Assembly: GCF_003932715.1 (NCBI RefSeq)
Contig: NZ_CP020700.1
Location: 4,796,501 to 4,860,500, forward strand
Length of the DNA: 64,000 nucleotides
Source of the DNA: Streptomyces tsukubensis
GTDB taxonomy: Bacteria; Actinomycetota; Actinomycetes; Streptomycetales; Streptomycetaceae
Reading direction: 5' to 3'
Shown: piece after piece, positions 1-10,501 of the stretch
Layout: every line of letters starts with the position of its first letter
Position numbering within the stretch: the stretch's first letter is position 1
Translations under genes and position numbers: made by a program
The notes under the pieces: model-generated
The model's database searches: none
The model's input: the letters and a program-made list of their open reading frames with translations, nothing else
Told to the model about the DNA's origin: nothing

Positions 1-1292
1 ACGAACAGCCCGTCCACCGCCCCCAGCCGCTCCGCGAGCCCCGCCATGCCCGTCCCCCCGTCCAGCCGGGCACCGCCCTTCCCGTCATCCGTGACCTGGA
101 GCATCATCCGCCCCTCCACTCGCCATACATCGACCCCCGCCTGCCGTGCCCCGGAGTGCTTGCTGACGTTCTGCAGCAGCTCCGAGACGGTGAAGTAGGC
201 GATTCCTTCGATCGCCGCCGCGGGCCGCTCCGCAAGCTCGACCGAGACCGACACCGGGACGGTGCAGCGGGAGGCGACGGAGGAGAGCGCGGCGTCGAGT
301 CCGCGGTCGGTGAGGACGGCCGGGTGGATGCCGCGGGCCAGATCGCGCAGCTCCTGGAGGGCGAGTTTGACCTCGCCGTGGGCCTCGTCGACCATCACCG
401 CCGCGGCGTCCGGGTCCTCCAGCAGCTTCTCCTTCGCCAGCCCCAGCCCCATCGCGAGTGCCACCAGCCTGGCCTGGGCGCCGTCGTGCAGATCGCGTTC
501 GATCCGGCGCAGGTCCGCGGCGGCGGTGTCGACCACGATCCCCCGGTCCGACTCCAGCTCGGCGATCCGCCGCTCCAGCTCGTCGGAGGGCGAGAGCAGC
601 CCCCGTACCATCACGCGGTCGGCGTTCCCCATCCCGCGGGCGAGATGGCCGAGCGCGGGCCAGAGCAGGACGACCCCCAGCAGCGTGATCACGAACGTCA
701 CCACGCCCCAGGGCAGCCGTATCAGGCAGTACAGCACCGCGCGCCAGCCGACCGGATCCTTCAGGGCCGCCCACAGCCGGCCGAAGAACCCGTCGTCCGG
801 GTGCGCGCCGCGCAGCGGGCTGGGCTCGTCGACCCGTACCCCCAGCAGACGGCGCGCCCTCGCCCGCTCCGATCTGCCGATCAGCCGCGCCCCGGCCAGC
901 CCCGTCGCCAGCACCGGGAGTCCGATCACGGTCAGGGAGAGTGCCGTGCCCACCAGGATCGTGACGATCACGTAAACGAAATGCAGCAGCGACAGCGGCA
1001 GATTGGCGAGGAGATGGACGACCTCCTTCCAGGTGCGCGCGTCATAGGCGAAGCCCGGGGACGGCAGCCGCTCCGGGCCGTGCCCGGGCCCGTCCTGCGA
1101 CCACCTGTCCTGCGGCCTGTCCTTCGGTCCGTCCTTCGACCTGTCCTGCGGGCCGGACGAAGCGGGCCGGGCCCTGCGGCCCCACCCACGGGCGGCCACC
1201 GGGCGCCCCTTTTCGGGGCGGGGCGCGAAATCGCCGGAAGACCCCTGCTCAGGGCCTCCGGCCGGGTGGGATGCGAGATGTCCGGCAGTCAT
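1..1292 (-). CDS. Sensor histidine kinase (HisKA_3/HATPase_c), 3' end cut by window edge
   Basis: This membrane sensor kinase autophosphorylates a histidine and passes the phosphate to a response regulator that should lie beyond the left edge. The reading frame is open from the ATG at 1292 to base 1. The N-terminus is hydrophilic with QDR/KDG-type short repeats. Several hydrophobic helices follow, as in the Streptomyces 'Sensor' domain. The DHp motif RDLHDGAQARL has its phospho-acceptor His near residue 269. The ATPase N-box is LLQNVSKHSGA and the G-box DDGKGG. The last part of the ATPase domain is missing. The start is uncertain because no good ribosome binding site precedes it. The gene is divergent from nuoA. 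Confidence 0.85.
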   Translation of the reverse strand, partial: MTAGHLASHPAGGPEQGSSGDFAPRPEKGRPVAARGWGRRARPASSGPQDRSKDGPKDRPQDRWSQDGPGHGPERLPSPGFAYDARTWKEVVHLLANLPLSLLHFVYVIVTILVGTALSLTVIGLPVLATGLAGARLIGRSERARARRLLGVRVDEPSPLRGAHPDDGFFGRLWAALKDPVGWRAVLYCLIRLPWGVVTFVITLLGVVLLWPALGHLARGMGNADRVMVRGLLSPSDELERRIAELESDRGIVVDTAAADLRRIERDLHDGAQARLVALAMGLGLAKEKLLEDPDAAAVMVDEAHGEVKLALQELRDLARGIHPAVLTDRGLDAALSSVASRCTVPVSVSVELAERPAAAIEGIAYFTVSELLQNVSKHSGARQAGVDVWRVEGRMMLQVTDDGKGGARLDGGTGMAGLAERLGAVDGLF

Positions 1293-1481
1293 ACCCGTCA
1301 GCCTGCCCGGCCGGGCAGCCCGGCGCCATGAGGGTAGGTCGCCGGATACCGGTAGGGATAACCCCACCCTTGGCCGACGCGACTGCTTACGTTGCTTTTA
1401 ACAGGGCCTAGACTCCCGTGCGTACGGAACGTGGTTTCCGCGTGCTTTCACAGTGGACGAGGTCAGGGAGCGAGGGCAGAG

Positions 1482-1892
1482 GTGCCGGAACCGACCGTGG
1501 CCGGACTCGCGGCGGAGCGGGCCGACGACTACTTCGCCGGTTACTCGGTAGTCGGGTTGCTCGCGCTGATCGGCGTGATCTTCGTGGCCGTTGCCTTCGG
1601 CGCGGGACGCCTGCTGCGGCCCGTCGTCCCGACTCCGGAGAAACTGCTCACCTACGAATGCGGAGTCGACCCCGTCGGCGAGGGCTGGGCCCACACCCAG
1701 GTCCGCTACTACGTCTACGCGTTCCTCTATGTGATCTTCGCCGTCGATTCGATCTTCCTGTTCCCCTGGGCCACGGTCTTCGCCGCGGCGGGGTACGGCG
1801 CGACGACCCTCGTGGAAATGTTCATCTTCCTCGGCTTCCTTGCCGTGGGCCTGCTGTACGCATGGAAGAAGGGCGTCCTGACATGGACGTGA
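1482..1892 (+). CDS. nuoA: NADH-quinone oxidoreductase subunit A
   Basis: This is a small membrane subunit of the proton-pumping arm of complex I. The product has 136 residues, close to the family norm, with three hydrophobic segments. The signature LTYECGVDP lies between segments one and two, and [18 protein letters not shown] follows. The GTG at 1482 was chosen because GGGAG lies about 9 bases upstream and because longer in-frame starts add a non-conserved leader. It is the first gene of the operon, and its stop overlaps the nuoB start by 10 bases. The upstream gap (1293-1481) is shared with the divergent kinase and should hold promoters, but no clear -35/-10 pair was seen. Confidence 0.9.
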   Translation: MPEPTVAGLAAERADDYFAGYSVVGLLALIGVIFVAVAFGAGRLLRPVVPTPEKLLTYECGVDPVGEGWAHTQVRYYVYAFLYVIFAVDSIFLFPWATVFAAAGYGATTLVEMFIFLGFLAVGLLYAWKKGVLTWT

Positions 1893-2656
1893 CCCCGCCC
1901 CCCTCCGGTGCACCGGAACCCTCCGGAACACCGGAAACCTCCGGAACACCGGGATCAACGGGCACACCGGGATCCTCCGGCACACCGGAATCCTCGGGTC
2001 CGTCGGAACTCCCCGGTCCGCCGGAGCCTTCCGGCGACCGGCCGGATCCGGTCCTCCTCCCGGAGCCCAAGCGGCTGGGGGTCCTCTCCCGTCTCGCCCC
2101 GGAACCGATGAAGGTCGTCCTGAACTGGGGCCGCCGCTACAGCCTCTGGGTCTTCAACTTCGGGCTCGCCTGCTGCGCGATCGAGTTCATCGCCGCGTCG
2201 ATGTCCCGCCACGACTTCATCCGGCTCGGTGTGATCCCCTTCGCACCCGGCCCCCGCCAGGCCGATCTGATGATCGTCTCGGGCACGGTGACGGACAAGA
2301 TGGCCCCGGCCGTGAAGCGGCTGTACGAGCAGATGCCCGAGCCCAAGTACGTCATCTCCTTCGGCGCCTGCTCCAACTGCGGCGGCCCGTACTGGGACTC
2401 GTACGCGGTCACCAAGGGCGTCGACCAGATCATCCCCGTCGATGTGTACGTGCCCGGCTGCCCGCCGCGGCCCGAGGCGCTGCTCCAGGGCATCCTGAAG
2501 CTCCAGGAGAAGATCGCCCAGGAGTCGCTCGGCGAGCGGTACGCCGAGAAGGGCCCGGCCCGGCCCTCCGCGGCCCAACTGGGCAGCACGCTGGTCGCCC
2601 CGCCCGCGCCGGGTGCACCGTCCGTGCCCGGTGCAGCGGAAGGCGGTGCCTCGTGA
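1883..2656 (+). CDS. nuoB: NADH-quinone oxidoreductase subunit B with Ser/Pro/Thr/Gly-rich N-terminal extension
   Basis: This subunit carries the N2 [4Fe-4S] cluster that passes electrons to quinone. The tandem cysteines are C97 and C98, followed by C163 in GACSNCGG and C193 in VPGCPP, and this spacing matches known NuoB ligands. The start ATG at 1883 lies inside nuoA, and this frame adds about 60 disordered residues built from PSGTPE/GTPGS-like units before the conserved core. An internal start nearer the core (for example the Met at residue 76) cannot be excluded. The C-terminus also has an Ala/Pro-rich extension of about 40 residues. The stop overlaps the nuoC GTG by 4 bases. Confidence 0.9.
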   Translation: MDVTPPPSGAPEPSGTPETSGTPGSTGTPGSSGTPESSGPSELPGPPEPSGDRPDPVLLPEPKRLGVLSRLAPEPMKVVLNWGRRYSLWVFNFGLACCAIEFIAASMSRHDFIRLGVIPFAPGPRQADLMIVSGTVTDKMAPAVKRLYEQMPEPKYVISFGACSNCGGPYWDSYAVTKGVDQIIPVDVYVPGCPPRPEALLQGILKLQEKIAQESLGERYAEKGPARPSAAQLGSTLVAPPAPGAPSVPGAAEGGAS

Positions 2657-4125
2657 CCGCCGCATACGACCGCCTCCCCGACGCGGCCGCCGTGACGGAG
2701 CTGTTCGGGCCCGAGGCCACCGCCGAATCCGCGTACGACCTGCTCACCGTCGACGTACCGGCCGCATCGTGGCTCGACGCCCTCGAAACCGCCCGCTCCA
2801 CCCTGGGCTGCACGTACTTCGACTGGCTGAGCGCCGTCGACGAGCCCGGCACCGGCTTCCGGGTCTGCGCGCACGTCGCGGCCCTCCCGGAGGCGCCCGG
2901 CGGCCGGGTCCGGCGGTTGCTGCTGCGCACGACGGTCCCGCACGAGGATCCCGTACTGCCCTCCGCCGTGGGGGTGTACGCGGGCACGGAATGGCACGAG
3001 CGCGAGACGCACGAGATGTTCGGCGTCGGCTTCACCGGCCATCCGCACCTCGCCCCGCTGCTGCTGCCCGACGGCTTCGAAGGCCATCCGCTGCGCAAGG
3101 ACTTCGTCCTCGCGGCCCGGGTCGTCAAGGCCTGGCCGGGTGCCAAGGAGCCGGGCGAGTCCGGAGCCGGGCACGGCGGCCCCAAGCGGCGGCAGATGCT
3201 GCCGCCGGGCGTCCCCGACCCCAATGAGTGGGGCCCGCTCAAGGGCCAGTTGCCCCCGGCCCCGGCCCGCCCCGCCCGTACACCCCGTACGGCGGCGGCA
3301 GCCGGTGACCGGCCCGTACGGCGCACCCGCACGGCCGGTGAGGGCTCGGCGAGCCAGGCACCGGGCGCGGCCGAGGGCCCGGCGGTCCCGCGCCGTGCGC
3401 GCAGTGCGAGTGAGGGCTCCGCAAGCCGGCCCACGCCGCCGGAGGCGTCCGCTCCGGAGACCGCGTCCCGCCCGCCGCGCCGGTCGCGCAGCGCGAGCGA
3501 CGGCTCCGTCAGCCAGTCCCCGGACGGCGGTACGGAAGCCTCCGCTGCCACCGGCGACGGCACCGGCGACAGCGGTACGGACGCCACCGCACCCCCCTCC
3601 GCCGGACCCACGGACCCCGCCCCGGCCCCCGGTACCGGCCCCGACCGGACCACGGAGGACACCAGTACGGAGCAGGCCCGCCGCCCCCGTGCCACGGACG
3701 CCCCCTGGCACCACGCACGCCCCGCCTTCGACGACACCGCGGCCGCGGACGCCCCGGAACCCGGCGCCCGTACGACTCCGGAACCAAAGCCGAAACCGGA
3801 ACCGAAACCGGAACCGAAACCGGAACCGGAACCAAAGCCGGAAACGGAACCGGAATTCGGGCCGGGCGCCGCAGCGGCGACGGAAGCCGCCCCGCCCGCC
3901 GGATCCGGCACGGGCCCCGAGACCCCGGCACCCGAACCGCAGGACGGGCCCACCGGCGAAGCGCCCGGCACCGGAAGCGCCGACGACGCGCCCCGTGCCG
4001 AACCGCGGCCCCCCGCGGCCCCGGAAGCTCCCCGTACCCCCTCCCGTAAACCCACTCCACCGCACCGGACCGCACCCGACGAGGGCGACGGGCCCGACGA
4101 CACCGCCGGAGGCGACCCCGCGTGA
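2653..4125 (+). CDS. nuoC: NADH-quinone oxidoreductase subunit C with about 290-residue disordered C-terminal tail
   Basis: Residues 1 to about 200 are a NuoC (30-kDa) domain, with the signature [15 protein letters not shown] and the following [11 protein letters not shown]. This domain normally bridges NuoB and NuoD at the membrane arm interface. From about residue 200 the protein becomes a Pro/Arg/Ser/Glu-rich tail. The tail holds three imperfect copies of RSASxGSxSx-type units (about residues 215-290) and a run of EPKPEPKP repeats. It contains no NuoD sequence, so this is not a NuoCD fusion, and no nuoD gene follows: the stop overlaps the nuoH GTG. The GTG at 2653 overlaps the nuoB stop. 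Confidence 0.88.
   Translation: MTAAYDRLPDAAAVTELFGPEATAESAYDLLTVDVPAASWLDALETARSTLGCTYFDWLSAVDEPGTGFRVCAHVAALPEAPGGRVRRLLLRTTVPHEDPVLPSAVGVYAGTEWHERETHEMFGVGFTGHPHLAPLLLPDGFEGHPLRKDFVLAARVVKAWPGAKEPGESGAGHGGPKRRQMLPPGVPDPNEWGPLKGQLPPAPARPARTPRTAAAAGDRPVRRTRTAGEGSASQAPGAAEGPAVPRRARSASEGSASRPTPPEASAPETASRPPRRSRSASDGSVSQSPDGGTEASAATGDGTGDSGTDATAPPSAGPTDPAPAPGTGPDRTTEDTSTEQARRPRATDAPWHHARPAFDDTAAADAPEPGARTTPEPKPKPEPKPEPKPEPEPKPETEPEFGPGAAAATEAAPPAGSGTGPETPAPEPQDGPTGEAPGTGSADDAPRAEPRPPAAPEAPRTPSRKPTPPHRTAPDEGDGPDDTAGGDPA
3780..3855 (+). repeat. Hexanucleotide-like repeat coding for Glu-Pro-Lys-Pro in nuoC
   Basis: This imperfect tandem repeat has units close to GAACCGAAACCG and lies in frame in the nuoC tail. 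It is locally less GC-rich than the flanking sequence. It encodes alternating EP and KP dipeptides and is a likely site of length variation between strains. Confidence 0.8.
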
Positions 4126-5087
4126 ACGACGCCCTCGACGTCGCCGTCCGCCTGCTGGTCGTCTTCGTCGTCTTTCTGACCTTCCCGCTGATCATCGGAC
4201 AGACCGAGCACAAGGTCATGGCGCATATGCAGGGCCGTCTCGGTCCCATGTACGCCGGTGGCTTCCACGGCTGGGCCCAGCTCGTCGCCGACGGCGTGAA
4301 GTTCGCGCAGAAGGAGGACGTGGTCCCGGCCGGTGCCGACCGCCGGATCTTCCAGCTCGCGCCCGCCGTCGCCCTGCTGCCCTACCTCCTCGTCCTCGTC
4401 GCGATCCCGATCGGCCCCGGCGAAGGCGCGGTCGGCCAGGTCGTCGACGCGGGCATCTTCTTCGTCCTCGCGATCATGGGCGTCGGGGTCCTCGGGTCGC
4501 TGATGGCGGGCTGGGCCTCGGCCAATAAGTTCTCCCTCCTCGGCGGGCTGCGCACCGCCGCCCAGCTGCTCGCCTACGAACTGCCGATGCTGCTCGCGGC
4601 AGCGTCCGTCGCCATGGCGGCGGGCACGGTCTCCCTCCCCGGCATCCTGGACGCCTTCGAGTGGTGGTGGCTGCCCTGGCAGATCATGGGCGCCGTCGTC
4701 TTCTTCGTCGCCGGTCTCGCCGAACTCCAGCGCCCTCCCTTCGATATGCCGGTCGCCGACTCGGAGATCATCTTCGGGGCGTACACCGAGTACACCGGGC
4801 TGCGGTTCGCACTCTTCCTCCTCGCCGAGTACGCGGGGATCGTGGTGCTCTGCGGACTGACCACCGTCCTCTTCCTCGGCGGCTGGCACGGCCCGATGGG
4901 CGCCGACGGACTCGGCTGGGTCTGGACCCTGCTCAAGACCGCGGTCCTGGCGTTCGTCGTGATCTGGCTCCGGGTGTCCTATCCCCGGATGCGGGAGGAC
5001 CAGCTCCAGCGGCTCGCCTGGACCGTCCTCGTCCCCCTCGCCCTCGCCCAGATCGCCCTCACGGGCATCGTGAAGGTGGTGATCTGA
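4122..5087 (+). CDS. nuoH: NADH-quinone oxidoreductase subunit H
   Basis: This membrane subunit forms most of the quinone access channel at the junction with the peripheral arm. The 321-residue product has about eight hydrophobic helices. Conserved loops are visible: GRLGP near residue 39, [10 protein letters not shown], and the [16 protein letters not shown] segment rich in essential acids. The GTG start overlaps the nuoC stop by 4 bases, showing translational coupling. In complete complexes NuoH contacts NuoB and NuoD, and the latter is not encoded here. Confidence 0.92.
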   Translation: MNDALDVAVRLLVVFVVFLTFPLIIGQTEHKVMAHMQGRLGPMYAGGFHGWAQLVADGVKFAQKEDVVPAGADRRIFQLAPAVALLPYLLVLVAIPIGPGEGAVGQVVDAGIFFVLAIMGVGVLGSLMAGWASANKFSLLGGLRTAAQLLAYELPMLLAAASVAMAAGTVSLPGILDAFEWWWLPWQIMGAVVFFVAGLAELQRPPFDMPVADSEIIFGAYTEYTGLRFALFLLAEYAGIVVLCGLTTVLFLGGWHGPMGADGLGWVWTLLKTAVLAFVVIWLRVSYPRMREDQLQRLAWTVLVPLALAQIALTGIVKVVI

Positions 5088-5089
5088 CC

Positions 5090-5773
5090 GTGCCCCCGAT
5101 CCCCGGCTCGGGCCTGGCCAAGGGCCTCGCCGTGACCCTGCGCACGATGATGCGGAAGTCCGTCACCGCGCAGTATCCGGAAGTCCAGCCCGATCTGCCG
5201 CCCCGTACCCGCGGTGTGATCGGCCTGTTCGAGGAGAACTGCACGGTCTGCATGCTGTGCGCCCGGGAGTGCCCCGACTGGTGCATCTACATCGACTCCC
5301 ACAAGGAGACGATCCCGGCGGCCGCGCCCGGCGGCCGTGAGCGCAGCCGCAACGTCCTCGACCGCTTCGCCATCGACTTCTCCCTCTGCATGTACTGCGG
5401 TATCTGCATCGAGGTGTGTCCTTTCGACGCGCTGTTCTGGTCGCCGGAGTTCGAGTACGCGGAGACCGACATCCGCGAACTCACCCACGAGCGCGACAAG
5501 CTCCGCGAGTGGATGTGGACGGTGCCGGCGCCGCCTGCCCTCGACCCTGCGGCCGAGGAGCCCAAGGAGATCGCGGCGGCCCGTAAGACGGTCGAGAAGC
5601 AGGCCGCTTCCCGCGCGCAGGAGACCACCACTCCCGGCCCCGCTCCCGAAACCGGCCCCGGCCCCGGCCGCGGCGAAACCGGCCCCGACCGTCCCACCGG
5701 CCCCGACCGCCCCGCCGGTCCCGGATCCGCCGGACCGGCCACCGCGCCGCCCGGCGAAGGAGGCACGGAATGA
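5090..5773 (+). CDS. nuoI: NADH-quinone oxidoreductase subunit I (2x[4Fe-4S] ferredoxin-like) with Pro/Gly tail
   Basis: This subunit carries clusters N6a and N6b in the peripheral arm. Two CxxCxxCxxxCP motifs are present: [12 protein letters not shown] and [12 protein letters not shown]. The product has 227 residues. The ferredoxin core ends near residue 150, and the rest is a Pro/Gly/Thr-rich tail with repeated GPDRP units. The GTG at 5090 was chosen because it begins 2 bases after the nuoH stop and the known fold starts soon after. The stop overlaps the nuoJ ATG. Confidence 0.92.
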   Translation: MPPIPGSGLAKGLAVTLRTMMRKSVTAQYPEVQPDLPPRTRGVIGLFEENCTVCMLCARECPDWCIYIDSHKETIPAAAPGGRERSRNVLDRFAIDFSLCMYCGICIEVCPFDALFWSPEFEYAETDIRELTHERDKLREWMWTVPAPPALDPAAEEPKEIAAARKTVEKQAASRAQETTTPGPAPETGPGPGRGETGPDRPTGPDRPAGPGSAGPATAPPGEGGTE

Positions 5774-6501
5774 TCCCGCTCGCCGCCGCCGCACCCCAGG
5801 GCTTCCTCTCGCCCACCGGCGTCGAGATCGCCTTCCTCCTCGTCGGTCTGGTGACCCTCGGCGCCGCCGTCATGACCGTCACCACCCGCCAACTGATCCA
5901 CGCCGCCCTCTGGCTCGTCGTCGCCCTCGGCGGCCTCGCCATCGAGTACCTGCTGCTGACGGCCGAGTTCATCGCCTGGGTGCAGGTCCTCATCTACGTC
6001 GGTTCCGTCGTCGTCCTCCTCCTCTTCGGACTGATGCTCACCAAGGCCCCGATCGGGCGCTCCCCGGACGCCGACTCGGGCAACCGGGCAGTGGCCGTCG
6101 GCGTCGCCGGAATCGCTGCGGTCGCCCTGGTCTGGGTGGTCGTGGACGCCTTCCGCACCACGTGGATCGACCTCGACGGCCCCGCCCAGGGCTCCACGGC
6201 GACTGCGGGCGAGATCCTCTTCCGGCACTGGGTGCTCCCCTTCGAAGCCCTGTCCGTCCTGCTCCTCGCGGCCCTCGTCGGCGCGATCGTCCTGTCCCGC
6301 AGGCACAGCGACGACACCACCAACACCGGCGGCACCGGCACCAGCACCGGCACCGGCAACACGGGCGGCACCAGCGCCACCGGCCCCACCCGCGCTGCGA
6401 GGGACACCGCTCCCGGCCCCAAGTCCCCGCCCGCGGCCGGGACCCCGCGCCGCCGCGCCGACGGATCCGCCACCGGCCCGGTGACCGAGGGGGAGAACTG
6501 A
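5770..6501 (+). CDS. nuoJ: NADH-quinone oxidoreductase subunit J
   Basis: This is a membrane-arm subunit with five predicted helices. The helix-3 region contains [21 protein letters not shown], the usual NuoJ signature. The 243-residue protein ends in a hydrophilic tail of about 65 residues. Part of the tail is a Gly/Thr repeat ([14 protein letters not shown]) that NuoJ normally lacks. The ATG at 5770 overlaps the nuoI stop, and the final TGA shares its last base with the nuoK ATG. Confidence 0.92.
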   Translation: MIPLAAAAPQGFLSPTGVEIAFLLVGLVTLGAAVMTVTTRQLIHAALWLVVALGGLAIEYLLLTAEFIAWVQVLIYVGSVVVLLLFGLMLTKAPIGRSPDADSGNRAVAVGVAGIAAVALVWVVVDAFRTTWIDLDGPAQGSTATAGEILFRHWVLPFEALSVLLLAALVGAIVLSRRHSDDTTNTGGTGTSTGTGNTGGTSATGPTRAARDTAPGPKSPPAAGTPRRRADGSATGPVTEGEN

Positions 6502-6905
6502 TGCATCTCGCCTACCCCGCCGTGCTCTCCGTCCTCCTCTTCTGCATCGGCATCTACGGCGTCCTCGCCCGCCGCAACGCGATCCTCGTCCTGATGTCCG
6601 TCGAGCTGATGCTCAACGCCGTCAACCTCAACCTGGTCGCCTTCGACGTCTGGCTCCGCGACACCCTCCACTCCGGTCAGGCCCTCGCCCTCTTCACCAT
6701 CGCCATCGCGGCCGCCGAGATCGGCATCGGCCTGGCGATCGTGCTGATGGTCTACCGCAACCGCGGCTCGTCCGACATCGACCGGCTCCGCGACACCGCC
6801 GAGCACCCCGACGGCCCCGACGATTCCGGGTACGACCCCGACCATCCCGACGCGGCCGCCGCCGCCGATGTCCCGGCGACGCAGAAGGCCGAGGCCACCG
6901 CGTGA
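6501..6905 (+). CDS. nuoK: NADH-quinone oxidoreductase subunit K
   Basis: This small three-helix membrane subunit is related to MrpC and helps in proton transfer. The conserved [14 protein letters not shown] segment holds the key membrane glutamate, and the third helix has [12 protein letters not shown] with the second one. The product is 134 residues. The last 35 or so are Asp/Pro/Ala-rich and extend past the normal end near 100 residues. The start overlaps nuoJ by one base (TGATG). Confidence 0.92.
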   Translation: MHLAYPAVLSVLLFCIGIYGVLARRNAILVLMSVELMLNAVNLNLVAFDVWLRDTLHSGQALALFTIAIAAAEIGIGLAIVLMVYRNRGSSDIDRLRDTAEHPDGPDDSGYDPDHPDAAAAADVPATQKAEATA

Positions 6906-8914
6906 CCACCATCGCCCTCGCCGTCCTCGTCCCCCTTCTGCCCTTCCTCGGGGCCGTCGCCGGATTGCTGCTCGGACGCACCGCCCCCGGCTTCGTCCGC
7001 CCGCTGGCCGTGCTGCCGACTCTGGCCGCGGCAGCCCTCGCGGCCGTCGTCGCCGTCCGGCAGGGCGGCGGGGAACCGATCTCCGCGGCGACCCGGCTCA
7101 CCCCCACCGGCTCCGTCCCCATCGACCTCGCCCTCTACCTCGACGGCTTCGCGGTCCTCGTCGCCGTCCTCGTCGGGGTCGTGGCGTCCTGCGTGCAGAT
7201 CTACTCGACCGCCTATCTGCGCGACGACCCCCGCTACCCCTCCTACGCCGCGCTGGTCTCCCTCTTCACCTCCGCGATGCTGCTCGTCGTCTACTCCGGC
7301 GACCTGATGGTGCTCCTGGTCGGCTGGGAGATCATGGGCATCTGCTCGTACTTCCTCGTCGGCCACTACTGGGAGACACCCGAAGCACGGGCCGCGTCCC
7401 TGAAGGCCTTCCTGGTCACCAAGCTCGGCGACGTCCCCTTCCTGATCGGTCTGTTCGCCCTCGCCACCGACGCGGGCACCTTCCGGATCACCGGCATCCT
7501 GGACACCGTCGCCACCGGCGGCCTGGACCACCCCACCCTGGTGGCGCTGCTGCTCCTCGCCGGCGTCGCGGGCAAGTCCGCGCAGTTCCCCCTGCACGTC
7601 TGGCTGCCCGACGCGATGGCGGGCCCGACCCCCGTCTCCGCACTGATCCACGCCGCGACGATGGTCGCCGCCGGTATCTACTTCATCGCCCGGCTCCTCC
7701 CCGTCTTCGCCGCCTCCGCCGCCGCGCTCACCGTGCTGGCCGTCATGGCCGCCGTCACCATGGTCGGCTCCGGTCTGGCCGCCCTCGCACAGGACGACAT
7801 CAAACGCGTCCTCGCCTACTCGACCATCGGCCAGCTCGGATACATGGCGGGCGCCCTCGCCGTCGGCGACCGCGGCGCCGCCGTCTTCCACCTCCTGTCC
7901 CACGGCGCTTTCAAGGCACTGCTGTTCCTCGCCGCCGGAGTGGTCATCCACGCCGCCGGCACCAACTCCCTGGCCGCGATGTCCCGGACGAGCGGCCTGC
8001 CCCGGCGCGCCCCGGACGCCTACTGGACGATGACCGTCGCCCTCCTCGCGCTCGCCGCCATCCCTCCCTTCGCGGGCTTCTTCTCCAAGGAAGCCGTCCT
8101 CGTCGCCGCCGAGCACACCGCGCTCGGCGAATCGGGCACCGCGCCCGGTGCCGCGGGCTGGACCGTCCTGATCGCCGGACTGGTAACCGCCCTCCTCACC
8201 GCCGCCTACGCGACCCGGCTCTGGCTACTGGCCTTCCGCGGCCACGGCCCCGAAGCCCCCGACCACGGCCGGGAACCCCTCGCCATGACCTCCGTCCTCT
8301 GGCTGCTCGCGATCCCCTCCCTCGGATTCGGCATCACCTTCGGCTGGTTCGACGGCTGGTTCGACGACCAGGGGCTGGCCCCCACGGTGACCACCGCCGT
8401 CCTCGGCACCGGCACCGCCCTCATCGGCGGACTGCTCACCTACGCCGCCTGGCGCTCCCTGCGCTCCCGCGCCGAGGCCCTCCCGGACCGGACGACCGCC
8501 GCCGCCCACGCGGCCCACCCCGACGCCCCGCCGTCGGCCGTCGAAGCCGAGACCATCGCCGCCCACGCCCCGGCCTACGGCTCCGTCGCCGCCGCCCCCG
8601 ACCCGGCGGACCCCGGCCGGCTCCTGCTCGGCCCGCTCCACCGCCATGCGGCCACCGGCTTCCACCTCGACGCCGTCTACCACAGGCTGTTCGTCCGCCC
8701 CGTCCTCGCCGGCGCGGAGCTGGTCCGCTTCCTCGACCGCGAGGTGATCGACACCTACGTCCGCGGTACGGCCCTCGGCGCGAACGGCCTCGGACGGCTC
8801 GTCCGCCGCGCCCAGACCGGCAACGTCCAGACCTATGTGAGCTGGCTGCTCGCCGGCAGCGCCGCCCTGGTGATCGCCGTTGTCGTCCTCTCCACCACGA
8901 ACGCGGGGTCCTGA
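6902..8914 (+). CDS. nuoL: NADH-quinone oxidoreductase subunit L
   Basis: This is the largest antiporter-like subunit of the membrane arm and contains a proton channel. The 670-residue length fits the family. Recognisable blocks are [34 protein letters not shown], the antiporter core [20 protein letters not shown], and [18 protein letters not shown]. The C-terminal part carries the long lateral-helix region and an additional membrane segment. The GTG start overlaps the nuoK stop by 4 bases. Confidence 0.94.
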   Translation: MTTIALAVLVPLLPFLGAVAGLLLGRTAPGFVRPLAVLPTLAAAALAAVVAVRQGGGEPISAATRLTPTGSVPIDLALYLDGFAVLVAVLVGVVASCVQIYSTAYLRDDPRYPSYAALVSLFTSAMLLVVYSGDLMVLLVGWEIMGICSYFLVGHYWETPEARAASLKAFLVTKLGDVPFLIGLFALATDAGTFRITGILDTVATGGLDHPTLVALLLLAGVAGKSAQFPLHVWLPDAMAGPTPVSALIHAATMVAAGIYFIARLLPVFAASAAALTVLAVMAAVTMVGSGLAALAQDDIKRVLAYSTIGQLGYMAGALAVGDRGAAVFHLLSHGAFKALLFLAAGVVIHAAGTNSLAAMSRTSGLPRRAPDAYWTMTVALLALAAIPPFAGFFSKEAVLVAAEHTALGESGTAPGAAGWTVLIAGLVTALLTAAYATRLWLLAFRGHGPEAPDHGREPLAMTSVLWLLAIPSLGFGITFGWFDGWFDDQGLAPTVTTAVLGTGTALIGGLLTYAAWRSLRSRAEALPDRTTAAAHAAHPDAPPSAVEAETIAAHAPAYGSVAAAPDPADPGRLLLGPLHRHAATGFHLDAVYHRLFVRPVLAGAELVRFLDREVIDTYVRGTALGANGLGRLVRRAQTGNVQTYVSWLLAGSAALVIAVVVLSTTNAGS

Positions 8915-8917
8915 GCC

Positions 8918-10501
8918 GTGATTGATATCAGCGAATCCGTGATGCAGGCCCTTCTCGCGTTCATCGTCGCCGTCCCCCTCATCGGCGCCGCCGCGGCCCT
9001 GCTGCCCGCCCCGCCGGGCCTGCGCGGCCGCAGCCCCGAACAGGCCGTGCTCCGCCACGGCGTCACCGTCACCGGAGCCGTCCTCCTCGCCGCCGTGGTC
9101 CTCGCCGCAGGCTTCGACCACGACCAGCCGTCGAGGATGCAGGCGACCACGGACATCAGCTGGATCCCCGCCCTCGGCGTACGCATCCACCTCGGTGTCG
9201 ACGGCATCTCCCTGCCCCTTCTGCTCCTGACCGCGTTGCTGACCTTCCTCTGCGCGCTCTACACGTACTTCAAGCCGCCCTCCGGGCCCTCCCCCAAGGC
9301 GTTCGTAGCGCTGCTGCTCGTCCTCGAAACGGGCACCCTCGCCACCTTCGCAGTGCTCGACCTGCTGCTGTTCTTCCTGGCCTTCGAGACGGTGCTCATC
9401 CCGATGTACTTCCTCATCGCCCGCTGGGGCGGCGAGGAGCGGCGGACCGCCGCCTGGAAGTTCATCCTCTTCACGCTGCTCGGCTCGGTCGTCATGCTGC
9501 TCGGCTTCCTGCTGATCGGCCTGAAGGCCGACACCTTCGACATGGTGGCACTCGCCACTGACAACGGCCGTGGACTCAGTACGTCCACGCAGGTCATCGC
9601 GGTTCTGGCGATCGGCATCGGCCTCGCCGTGAAGACCCCGATGTGGCCGCTGCACAGCTGGCTGCCCGCCGCCCACACCGCCGCCCCGACCGTCGGCTCC
9701 GTCCTCCTCGCCGGAGTCATGCTGAAGATGGGCACGTACGGATTCGTCCGGATCGTGCTCCCGACCGCGCCCGACGGCATGCGGACCTTCGCGCCCTATC
9801 TCGCCGCCTTCGCCGCCGTCGGCATCGTCTACGGATCCCTCGCCTGCCTCGCCCTCGCCCGCAACGGCGCCTCCGGCGACCTCAAGCGGCTGATCGCCTA
9901 CTCGTCCGTCGGCCACATGGGCTTCGTCCTCCTCGGCATCGCCACCATGACCCCGACCGGCGTGAACGGCGCCCTCTTCGCCAACATCGCCCACGGCCTC
10001 ATCACCGGCCTGCTGTTCTTCCTGGTCGGAGCGGTCAAGGACCGGTACGGCACCGCCGACCTCGACACCCTCGCCGGAGCCACCGGCGCCGCGCTCTACG
10101 GCCGCACCCCCCGCCTCGGCGCCCTCCTCGCCTTCGCCGCCGTCGCCTCCCTCGGACTCCCCGGCCTGGCCGGATTCTGGGGCGAGATGCTGGCGCTCTT
10201 CGGCGCCTTCGACCCGGCGGAAGGCCTCAACCGCCCCGCCTTCCTCACCTTCATGGTGATCGGCGGCTTCGGCACCCTCCTCACCGCCGCGTACCTCCTG
10301 ATCGTCGTCCGCCGCGTCTGCATGGGCGTCCCCGCCCCCGCCGGACCGGACACCCGGGCCGTACCGGACGTCCACGGCTACGAGCTCGCCGCGTGGACCC
10401 CGCTCGTCGCCCTCACCGTCCTCGCCGGACTCTGGCCCGCGGTCCTCCTCGGCCTCACCGACCCGGCCGTGCAGAAGCTCCTCTCGGGAGGCTCGTCGTG
10501 A
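8918..10501 (+). CDS. nuoM: NADH-quinone oxidoreductase subunit M
   Basis: This is an antiporter-like proton-pumping subunit of the membrane arm. The 527-residue protein has about 14 helices. The family blocks FLAFETVLIPMYFLI (lysine/glutamate helix), KTPMWPLHSWLPAAHTAAP and LKRLIAYSSVGHMGF are all present. GTG at 8918 lies 3 bases beyond the nuoL stop. The stop overlaps the nuoN GTG. Confidence 0.94.
   Translation: MIDISESVMQALLAFIVAVPLIGAAAALLPAPPGLRGRSPEQAVLRHGVTVTGAVLLAAVVLAAGFDHDQPSRMQATTDISWIPALGVRIHLGVDGISLPLLLLTALLTFLCALYTYFKPPSGPSPKAFVALLLVLETGTLATFAVLDLLLFFLAFETVLIPMYFLIARWGGEERRTAAWKFILFTLLGSVVMLLGFLLIGLKADTFDMVALATDNGRGLSTSTQVIAVLAIGIGLAVKTPMWPLHSWLPAAHTAAPTVGSVLLAGVMLKMGTYGFVRIVLPTAPDGMRTFAPYLAAFAAVGIVYGSLACLALARNGASGDLKRLIAYSSVGHMGFVLLGIATMTPTGVNGALFANIAHGLITGLLFFLVGAVKDRYGTADLDTLAGATGAALYGRTPRLGALLAFAAVASLGLPGLAGFWGEMLALFGAFDPAEGLNRPAFLTFMVIGGFGTLLTAAYLLIVVRRVCMGVPAPAGPDTRAVPDVHGYELAAWTPLVALTVLAGLWPAVLLGLTDPAVQKLLSGGSS

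Noticed and set aside
156..1331. 391-codon plus frame opposite the sensor kinase
   Set aside because: The minus strand codes for a clear HisKA_3/HATPase protein; the plus frame has only Arg/Pro/Gln-rich sequence.
2653..4125. Possibility that the long NuoC is a NuoCD fusion replacing the missing nuoD
   Set aside because: The extra 290 residues are low-complexity Pro/Glu/Lys/Ser sequence without any NuoD motif.
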